From positions 7,336,866-7,400,865 of the forward strand of contig OZ022583.1 in assembly GCA_963669155.1 (NCBI GenBank): a stretch of DNA of 64,000 nt, read 5' to 3'. Shown piece by piece: positions 13,301-24,600 of the stretch; the stretch's first letter is position 1, and each line of letters opens with the position of its first letter. The translations under genes were made by a program, and so were the position numbers. The notes beneath the pieces were generated by a model. That model made no database searches. It was not told where the DNA came from and worked only from the letters and a program-made list of their open reading frames with translations. The stretch comes from Arbacia lixula (taxonomy: Eukaryota > Echinodermata > Echinoidea > Arbacioida > Arbaciidae).

Positions 13301-16300
13301 CAACCCTATGCTGGCGGGGATGCCCGACCGGAAATCCCTCCTCGCGATCGACGAGGCGCCGTTACCGGACAAGGATGGGAATTGTAAAGAGGTATCAAGG
13401 ACAGCTAAGACTGTGTTGAGGTTGATTCAGGAACAGTGTAACAGTCCGTACGCCACGCTGGCGAGGCTTGCGGGTAGTGTGCATAAGAGAGAGATCAACA
13501 GCTCAGGTCCCCTGGCCAGGAGCCAGATTGAAATCAACGGTGAGTTGTCATGGAAACAATGAGGAGTGCAGTGGCAGTTGCAGTTTTGTGGATGTCAATT
13601 GATGTTTAGAGCCAATGCTTTGGGGGTTATATGAAAGATGGGAGCAGTACAGCATTTGGTCTTAAACTGTTACTTTGAATTATGTGATAAATGACTTATG
13701 AATGATATACAAGTTAATATATATTCTCAGGGTTTAGATGTTAGATTCTGTGCTCGACAGGTAAACCTGAATGTACCAGAGGAGATGTTCAGAGAGGATA
13801 GCTAGAAATATTTTGTTTACCGTTAGAAGAAAGGAATGTAGTTTTGGCTGGTCGTATAATTCGTAATGCTCATGCTTCCTAGTGACATTTTTGTTGTATG
13901 TTGGCCCAGAATGCTATTGATATGAATCTAACCATTACTGAAATTCTGAAATATAATCCTCTGTCTTATAGAACACCCAGTCCCACCATAATAATATTCT
14001 TATTGCTATTATTCTTTAACTCAATTTAAGTAACAGAGCTTGAGTATGATTTTTTTTGTAACATCACTTATTCATTTTGTCATAGAATTATCATACAATG
14101 AGAAGGTTGTTGGCACTTTGTAAACTTCAGAATTTAAGGAATTTTATGGAACACCCATTGCCAACTTAATGATATGCTTATTTCTATTATTCTTTAACTA
14201 AATTTAAGTAACAGAGCTTGAGTATAATTTTTTTGTAGCATCACTTATTCATTTTGTCATAGAATTATCATACAATGGGAAGGTTTTTGGTTCTTTGTAT
14301 TTTTCAGAATTTAAGCCTAGGTTAGATTTCAACCCCCTTTGTGAAATGTGTTTGTTACCATGTGGCATGATCATCCCAACGCCAATGTGTTTGGACTTTC
14401 AAACATGATCTTCAATGTGTTGGGATTGTTATACAAATGGGGATGATGCATGCTTTGCTGCGCTAGAGATTGGAATATAATCCTAGGTTAGATTGAACCC
14501 CTTTAACCCTTATGCGGGCAGATTAAACGCTCCTCTATAGGATATACGTATATTAATTGTGCAAAAATGCACTTGTGCCGCAAAAAGAATTAAGAAATTA
14601 AACCAAAGTGTTTGTACCATGTGACATGATCGTCAATGTGTTTGGATTATTCCGCAGATGGGTGTGATGCATGCTTTGCTGCGCTAGAAATGGGCAGGAC
14701 CCTCATGGACGGTACTCACGGAAGCAAGGTGGACGACGCCCTCCTCAAAAGCTCATGTCTTCATAGCTGGCCCTACACACCAGGTGAGCCAAAGAGCCAA
14801 GCAAATGATGTGAATTATTTTGTATGTCACTCTTTAATGCCTGTGTGATACCATTTGTAGGGTATTTCTCATTGAACTATACATGTTATTTATTTGTTTG
14901 TATATATGTAAACCATGTTTGTGTTATATGTCAAAGCAGGGCCCCCTGGTAGAACAGTGTTCAACCACTGAAGGGGGCTACCCTGGGTAAATAATACCAA
15001 TAAAATAAAAATAGATAAAAACAGCCATCTGGGGTGAACCATGAGGGGATAGCATCACTCACCTGTTTTCCAGTGCAGGCTTTCTGGCCGATGTCTTAAT
15101 AGAGAAGTGAAGTGGTGTTCTTAAACTTGCATAGAGTATGGGTCTTTTATTTCTGAGGCAGCCATTTAACACCCTATCCCAGGGATGGAGGGTTTCCCCC
15201 AGAAAAAGGGTGTGAGGCACGAAAATACAACACTGGCCAATTGAGCCGTGCTGCTCTTCCTTATCCAAGCAAATGTCGCAAAGAGATTGTGAACAATTGT
15301 AACTGCCATGGATACAGCCAATGATACTTGTATGTTTTCATTGCATCATCTGCAGCTATGGTATTTACTGTCAATAGAAATGTTATTTAATAAAAAAAAT
15401 ATAAATGCAGCTTGCTCCAGGGTTTTATTATCAGCTTTTGTGCCTGATAAAAACATAATCTTGGAATGGATGAATCACAGTTGGAAATGACCTTTCAGGC
15501 CACTGCAGATGACATGATTTTGGAGTCACGAGGTCCTACGACATGTCACCATCTTGCACAAATTCAATGACCGAGTTCTGCAAATCAGCCAGTCCCAGAG
15601 TCATACCGATTAGATCGTGTTGTCTGTGGGTGGCCTGAACTTGTGATTAAGTTAACATAATAAACATTTCAATTTAGTCAGTCGCAGAGTCACATAAGTG
15701 ATGGGATCGTGGCAACACTTTTGATTCAAGTGAACGCAAGCATTTCAGTATGTGTACTGCTAAGTAGAATTGAGCCGAGAGTCATCATGAGTGTACGGAT
15801 GACACTTCTGGGCGATTGCGGTAGGTAACCCCAACCGTGTCACATACCCAGCTGCTTTCAGGTTTGCCCTGGGCCACGTGATCCTTAATGTTGGTGACTG
15901 GCTTCCTAAAATAGGGCCTCGGGGGTGCAAAGCTGCCGGTATGATACCGGGGCAAGCGTATCAATTGATTTTTTCCTGTGGTTGAGCTTCGTTACATCAT
16001 CTTTCCTCAGCAGGAATAATCATTAAAGGAGAATGAAGCCCTGAATATTTTATTGATTAGAATATAAACCATAAGATAGGTACAGCAGTGTAGCTAAAGT
16101 AAATCGTACAAATTATGAGATAATTATGAATTGTTCAAATCTTAATCGCTAGCCTTGTAATTACATCATTTTTCCTCAGGAGGAGTAATTCTTAAAGGAG
16201 AATGAAGCCTTCAATATTAAGTAATTGAAATAGAAGTTGTAAAATAGGTACAGCAGTATAGCAGAAGTAAATTAACAAATGAACAGATAGTTTTGAATTG

Positions 16301-19300
16301 TTCCAATATTTATCAGTGGCCTTGTGAGCTTTCCTAGGCCCTTCTGTTCTTCCCATATACAATTTAGTCATGTATGTTTAGTCACCAATGAGTTACCTGT
16401 GTGGAATGTATTGTGCAACCGTGTCATCTTCCTTGTTCACAGTGCATGAACAAACCTAAAAGAAGTGTTCGCTACTGCCATGGACATTCTGACAAGCTTC
16501 AAATTTATTTATGATCATTTAATCACTAAGATTATTTGTTTGTCTAAGATTATATGAATTCCTGATAGTTATCCTCCCACCACCTCTAAATAAAAAAGAA
16601 GAAATAAGATGAAATGATGACTTAAAGTAGCATTTAAATTATGAGTTTTAAAAGCATGATATTAAACACATTAATGGTTGAAACAAGTTAATCAAACAAT
16701 GATATAGTGATATTTCAGCCAGCGAAATGATACGAGAGAAAATATATTTATATACAGCATTATTCTGACTAAATAGCTTTGATTGTGATATTCAAAATTA
16801 CACTGTCGGTGGAAAGATTTGCAGGTAGTAGGCTGTATTTTTAGACAATTTGGCCAAAAAAATTGATTCCAAATGTAAAAATCAATATAAACCCATTAAA
16901 AATCACCTTTCCCCTCCTTCATCATGAGATTGTTTGACGTAATTTTCTTTTATAAACCATCATGGTATTACGCAACTCTCAATTGTATACGTGCAAAGAG
17001 AAAACACAGCCTTTAATGGAGGTGTTGTGGGTTGTTGTGTATCATGTATTGTGAGGAAATACAACCATGAATGTATGGCATTGAGAATGAGTCTATTATT
17101 ACTCCCGACTGATAGTGGATTCAATGTGAAGTGGAATGCATCCAACCATAGAGAGAAATACAATCACTAAACAGATAGATATCAAATGGTGTTTCCTTAA
17201 TTTTCCTTATTTTTTTTTTTGCCTATGCGTATGTCATTTCCTTGCCAATAAATATCTATTTTCCCACTTCCCTTGCATGTTTCCTGTAATCTAGATCAGT
17301 TTTATATGTTTCAGTATGTGTGTATGTTTATCTGTGTCATTATTTTAGCCTTTCTTTTGTATTTTCTTTTTGTTTCTTCATGTTTCGCTCACTGTATCTT
17401 TTTCTCTTTTCTTCTTTCTCTGTTCATTTCTCTCTTTTTGTCAAAGTACATGTATGCCTTGTCTGTTTGTCTGTCTACATGTATCTTTTGATCCATCTAT
17501 CTACATATTTACCCATCTATCTACCCATCCATCCATCTATCCATCCATCTTTCCATCCATCTATCCACCTTTCTATCTGTAACCCTATTTCTATTATCCA
17601 TTCATGCTAGTCCTTCCCACTTATTTTCTGTCCAAATCTGCTTAGATGTGTATATTTCCTCACTACGCATTTCTGCCTTTCCATGGTCCCAAGTTATATA
17701 TCTTCCCCTTCCTCATTTCCTTCGTTCCCTCAATCCCATCGTTCCCTCCCCTGTCCTCAATGCAGTTAACCTCCCAATCCCCCCATACTGTTGTTGTACC
17801 CAACACTATACACATCCTGCACCACCCCGCACCACTCTGCACACATCTATCCAAAGGGATTAATTCCTTTTTCCGGGTAATCCCCCTGTAATCCCAGCGA
17901 AATAGCACGTCCGCTTAACTCTGTGATGGTAGGAGAGATTGTGCGTACGGCCTCCGATACAGGAAGGGGATATGTCAGTAACAGATACATTTGAAAGGGA
18001 TAAATGTTAAGATTTGTATGCATGTAACATGTGTATCACCAGGGACATTTTCTTACAAAACAGAGCTGCGACATGATTGGATTGTTAGCTCTCAGGTCAA
18101 TACATCTGCCTTTGTTTCTGCCTCTTGAAACAAGATATGACCATTTTCTGGGCAGTAGTATTTCTTAGTATTTCTCTTCAAGTGAAATCGGACATGTAAA
18201 TGTATGTGAAGGCATTACTTCTATTGATTTTAGCCAGAGATAAATGGAGATAAAAGTGATATCGATGGTGTACCTGTAACATTGAATAATGTGATACTTT
18301 GAATATCACACAATGTAGTTGTCTAGATTTGATGATTTATACATGTAAATCTTTGATTGTAACAACAGGAAGTATTGCTTAGAACACTAATAATACAAAA
18401 ACAACCTTTTTTAACATTGACCTTTGCTCTAATAGGTTTGTAGATTAAGATGCATTTGTTTATGTGCTGGCGATTAGGACGATATATGTAGAACACTGAT
18501 GGTACGAAGTAAAATTTCTGAGCTTTGGCAAGATTGTGTTCCAAAAGGTTTTTGTGTGGAGTTGCATGTGTTGAGGTAGTTGGACTTGGACTTCCGTGAT
18601 TCACAACTCTCAGGGTTCAGCCATCTAAACAAATGTCTCCTTCCTGTAGGAGTACACAGGTCACAAACACATGGATAAGTCATCATGCAGAGTGAGTGAG
18701 AGGGAGGGAGAGGGGTGTGAGAGGGGAGGGAGAGGGGGGGGGGGGAGAGGGGAGGGAGAGGGGGTGGGGGTGTGTGACAGAGGGAGGGGGAGGGGACGAA
18801 GAGGGGGAAGGATAGGGAGAGAGGGAGGGAGAGGGGGTGGGAGAGGGGTGTGAGAGGGGAGGGAGAGGGGGGTGGGGGTGTGTGACAGGGGGAGGGAGAG
18901 GGGGGTGGGGGTGTGTGACAGAGGGAGGGGGAGGGGACGAAGAGGGGGAAGGATAGGGAGAGAGGGAGGGAGAGGGGGTGGGAGAGGGAGAGGGGGTGTG
19001 ACAGAGGGAGGGGGAGGGGACGAAAAGGGGGAAGGATAGGGAAAGAGGGAGGGAGAGGGGGTGGGAGAGGGAGCGGGGGAGTGACAGAGGGAGGGGGAGG
19101 GGACGAAGAGGGGGGAAGGATAGGGAGAGAGGGAGGGGGAGGGGGGGGGGGGAGAAGGGAGAGGGGGAGGGAAATTGGAAGTGAGAGATGGGGGGGGGGG
19201 GCAGTGAATGTGAAGCAGTGTCACAAAGCAAGCGACTAGAAATTACAATAATTAATATACAAAGTATGAGACTGGAAACCTGACTAGTGAATATTCTATA

Positions 19301-19471
19301 TCCTAAAGTGTAAACATTGTGACTTGTCATCTACATGTATCTCAAGTTGAAATCTATTTTGGCTTTGATGAGAATGGGACACTGATCATGGTAGTTTCCT
19401 GGCTGTGGGTAGTAGAGACAGGCCGTGTGACTCACTCAAAAAGTGTCTGTGCTTCTCTCATTTACACACTT

Positions 19472-19528
<57 letters not shown>

Positions 19529-19531
19529 GTA

Positions 19532-19591
<60 letters not shown>

Positions 19592-19685
19592 CCTCTCTGT
19601 CTCTCTCTGTCTCTCTCTGTCTCTCTCTGTCTCTCTCTGTCTCTATCCGTCTCTGTCTCTCTATATGTCTCTCTGTATCTCCCAG

Positions 19686-19718
<33 letters not shown>

Positions 19719-21605
19719 GTCTCTCTGTCTGTTTCTGTCTCTATCTATCACTGCCTCTCTGTCTCTCTTGCTCTCTCTGTCTCTTTCTGTCTCTCTATCA
19801 CCCATTCTATCTCTATGTCTTTCCCCCACAAACCCCCATATTTAATCATGTCCTAGAAAAGTGTGACAAATCTCAACAGTTTTCCATAGCAGTGTACACT
19901 AAACAAAATTTCCATTTGTCTAGACCTGGTCTTTTTTTTAACCAGAATTGTAAGTTTTTACAGTCATCACGTTTAAGAGGTATCATCCTTGAGTTGTGTT
20001 AGGAGTGAGAAATACTTTTTGAACCATTAATGTATGCATAGGTATTAGAAAGAAACACAATACAGTAGTATAGCTAGTAATAGCTACAATATCTATGGCA
20101 TGTGCGCTGACGTATGTACATCACCAAGACTGCAAGACGCGAAATTTCTGACAAATTATGTTTATTTTCCAGACATACATATTGCATTAGAATGAGGTGT
20201 AAGGCACACTGTCACATGTTCGTGTGCTATATAATAGCTATATGATACTTGGCGTGTGTACTGTAAAAATTATCCGATAAGTTAATTGCATGAGTCAAAG
20301 CTGTAAAATGTGCTCATATAACCCTTTGCCAGCTAAACTGCTGCTGTATGGGATTTTTGTGTATTAATAATTCCCAAATACGCTAATGGTGCATAAAGAG
20401 TTATCAGTTTCGGATCTATACCTTTTCAATTCATATCAAGGGCTGTACCCTGTAAAATGTACCAGCTGTAGAGATATTTCACCAGATCTTTTGGCAAAGA
20501 ACCGTCAAACTTGTCCTGCAAGGATAACTGTATAGGGCTTATTGTGTCAGGAAACGTTACTTTTACAAGGCTCACCCCGTTGCAGAGTTTTGATTGGAAC
20601 TTGGCAACTCTTCTCGAGGTGGCCAGATCTTGTGACGGCACCTGTTAGGGACATTATCTTGCATCCAAGTCGCTGGATGACCTTCCTTCCATGACCTCAC
20701 ACTCTAGTGATTCCTTGTGTCATATGAGAGGCAAACGGCTGTGTGCATTTATGTAATTCTTATGTTATGCACTGTGAGGTACTTCAGTTTATGTATTTGT
20801 GTGAGTGCGTGTGTGTGTGTGGGGGGGGGGGCATACCAGACTTAATAAGAGTTTTACTTCAGGTGTCATGGTTTCATGTATACATTTTTAATTTGCATTC
20901 ATATATTCTGTGATTTATATTCTTTCTTTCAGCTGAATGTTCAAACTGTCAAGATGTACAACATGTTCTTTCCCGTCACTTATAATCATGGTAAAATGTA
21001 TGGTTTATTATAAAGTGAATTACACCGACAAAAAGGTTACCCTACTGATGTGAATTAAAAATAATGCTGTTTCATTTGTTTTCCTGAAGCAGTGTTAACA
21101 CGGAGCACAATGCCATCGCCAGATGTGATCACTATTACTGATTCTCCTGACCGATATGAATCCCAAAGTATTCATGATCTGAATTCAAATGTATACCATT
21201 TGTTCTTTCATTGTGACAGCGTTAACACGGAGCACAATGTCGTCTCAAGATGTGGTGCGTACCCTCAGCTCCCTGCAGCCGCTCCTGCAGGACGCCATCC
21301 AGAAGAAGCGCACCACCAGGTTATGGGAGAAGCCCTACACAGTGCAGGGCCCCCTCACGTGGCAGGTCTTCTTTAACATCGGCGCCAGAGGTCAGTCATC
21401 AATCCCTGTTTCTTTCTCTCCATGTTTCTTCCTCTGTCTGTCTGTCCGTCTATCCTTCAATCTATTTCAACCTCCTCTCTCATCCTTCATATTTCTTTAT
21501 CTACTTGTCTTACTTTCTCTGTCTGTTTCTCTATCTATTTATCTATCTTTTTCACCCTCCTGTTTTTTTTACTCTCCATGTCTGTCTACGTCTGACAATC
21601 TACCC

Positions 21606-21636
<31 letters not shown>

Positions 21637-24600
21637 GTTCCTCCATATATCTTTTCTCTTTCTTTGTCTGTCCATTAGTCAGTCTATCTTGCTTTCCCCT
21701 CTCATTCTCTCTTCCTCTTTTTTGTCTTTCATTCTCTCCCAGTCTTTTACTTTTTGTCCATCTGTCTTTCAATCATAGAGATTCAGACACTTCTCCTGAT
21801 GTTGATTTTTTTTTTAATTATTAATCCTCTCATTACCATTGGAATAATTAACTATGTTTGAAATCAATGATCCCTTCACGCCTTGGTACCGACAAGGTTA
21901 ACCTATCATCTCCCTTTGTTCTATTGGCCAGGTGCTGCTGAGACGCCCGAACCCCTCCCCATACCTCGTCTTCTCATTGGCCATGACAAGGACTGGCTCT
22001 CCTCCTCACCCTTTGCCCTCTACTACTGGGTAAGTCACGTCTCCATCGTCTTCACCTTGGTGAAAGTTTTACAGTGAAACCTGTATAGGAAGACCACTAA
22101 AAATGCAGTTCGTACAAGCAGTTGGTTTTTCTGTATCTAGGCTATTTTAACACAGGTTTCAATGGGAAAGAATGTTCAAGGGAAGCAACAAATATGGTCT
22201 GTAAATGTAAAGACAAATGGACTTTTTATTCAGGTGGTCGCTCGAGCAGTCTCCACTGTACTATTATTACTGTGAAACCTGTATACACGTATAAAGACCG
22301 CTTAAGGGATAAGAGACGTGCAGTCTGCACAACATTCGCCATTTCTGTACAGAATACTTTAATAAAGGTTTCAATAAGAAACATTCCTCAGGGGAAATCT
22401 ATTCATCTGGAGTGCCGAACAGTGTCAATCGCATAAAGAGCAACTCTCAATAAAGTCTGTGATGCTGTCACACACAACCATATTTCAGAGCTGCCATGTC
22501 TCCCTGATTTTGAAGGAGGCTCCCTGAAAATAGACCATCGGATTGGATGTCATCACATCACTCAATCTCCCTGACTATTGATAGATTATTGTCATTAGGT
22601 TGTATGTATTTGACAGACATATCTCTGATTTCTGAATTTCAATGTTGGTAGCTGTGATATCTATACACAACAGTAGTTGGCTTATACAGTAACCTGTGTT
22701 TGTGTGTTATAAATGACTCTGCAGGAGAAGCTGATGTTGGAGCCGTTCTCGTCCGCAAGAGACGTGGCCTACATTGCCCTGGTGCCAGAGAACAAGTACA
22801 TCCACCGGTGCGCCACCATGTTCTTCAAGGAGCTCACGGCTGTCTATGAGGTATGCTCAAGTTCAAGCTCATTTGTTTTCACTCAGTTTAACCCGTTGCC
22901 CATGGTTACCTTTTCAGGCTTTGTGAGCCCATGTCTAGTTAGGACATCAACATGTGCCATGGAACTTCAACTATGAAAGGGCTGTGGCTTCATTGCACCC
23001 TATAATGATTTTGAAGCCTGTTCATAGCCTGTCGTCTATTGTATGTACAGCAGATTTTGTGAGAGTCGCGCTGCTCAGTATCCGAGTGGAGAATAGCCAG
23101 GCCGCATATATATAAGCAGGCTCAGTAAAGAATGGGTGAAAAAAACACAGCACATAATATTCATTAATATTAACAATATAAATCATACAAATCATTGACA
23201 AAAGGAAAATAATGGTATAAAAATGAAATGTAGTCATTAACATTGTTGTTTTGATTGAAGCATTTACTTTAAAATTTCTTCTGGTAACTGTGGATGGTAG
23301 ATTTGAAAGAGCTGCATCTTGAATGTGTTTCCATTTCTCATCCACCCTTATACCCCCACCCTTGCAGGGTTGTCGTTTGGGTAGACACGCCCCCATAGCC
23401 AAGACGTTCCAGGACGGCATCATGAAGATCGGCCGCAAGTACGCCCAGAAACTGAGCAACGAGCCTGTCGATGCCTGGTTCACAGACGCAGTCCACCTGC
23501 CCGAGGGCGACAAACTCAAACTCTACGCACAATTCTGCCGAGCCTATGTTGGTAAGTGCTACCCCCCATGCTGTGAGAGCTGTGATTTGCACCACTGTAT
23601 GTTTGGACACAATGGTAAATGCTGAAGCTGTGGTGTTTTGTAGTGATGATGTATAGTTTTCTGTGTTTAAAAGAAAAGAACTTAATTCTTAGAATGATTC
23701 CCTTGTAATAGATTAAGAGGAAGAATAGTATGTTCATTGTACTATCGGATGGCTCATGATTTATGCAAATTTATACAAATGTATTTGTATACATGCAACT
23801 TTGTTTATGTAAATGCGAAATTATTCATTGATCAATTATACTTGTTTCTACTTCAATGTATGGTATTAAACTTATCTTTCCCGCTTTTGCTGCTTGTTTG
23901 TAATTAAATAAATAAATAAATCTTGTCATACTTTCCTCCAGCTCCATTCCTGAACCAGGAACAGCCTGATGCCAGCATGTTCCGCACGAATCGCCACCAT
24001 TCCTCCTCCTCCTCCTCTTCCTCCTCGAGTCACCCCTCCTCCTCCAGTGGAACAGGCTACTCCTCATCCAGCTCCAGCTTTGTGGTGGGCAGCTCCACTT
24101 CAGGTGGAGGGGGTTTATCCGGGCAGGGACACGATCAGGGCAATAGTCAGGGTCCAGATGGTGGTTCGGGTAGTACCAGCATGCCAGCACCAAGTTCAAC
24201 ACCGAGCCGGCCAGGTATGTGTTCATTTAGAGTGGCGCTGTCTTGTAGAGGTTCACTGTATGATTATGCTCTTACAATATGTTTCCTGGTAGTTTCAGAC
24301 TTCATACTTGCTGCTCTTAGGTCACCAAAGACGACATGGTTTAGCCACGAGTAGTCACCTACTTACACAAATCGTATAACAACTGATCAGATCATGTGAT
24401 CTGAGGTGGCCTGTAGAGTAGTACAAACATGTGCACATAGCTTCATATGAATGACTGGTGCTAAATCTCCTCATAAGAGCTTGAAAGTTACTATGACATA
24501 TGTTAAATTCAAACTAAAAGTTTGCCATCTCTTTTAATGTATTTTGTATGTATTTTATTAATTCCATCCTTAAAAGAATCTAGTGATGATAATCGTCATG

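Noticed and set aside
18661-19330. Pro/Ser/Leu-rich - strand frames of 187-215 residues
   Set aside because: They are translations of the GA minisatellite; no splice support or recognisable domain.
19319-20002. Long Leu/Ser-rich and Arg/Glu-rich reading frames on both strands
   Set aside because: They are translations of a CT/CTGT microsatellite and lie in a MED13 intron.
20933-20990. Extra MED13 exon with clean acceptor and a GTAAAA donor
   Set aside because: In the required phase it contains a stop and its length breaks the phase to exon w12; kept only as a possible old duplicate.
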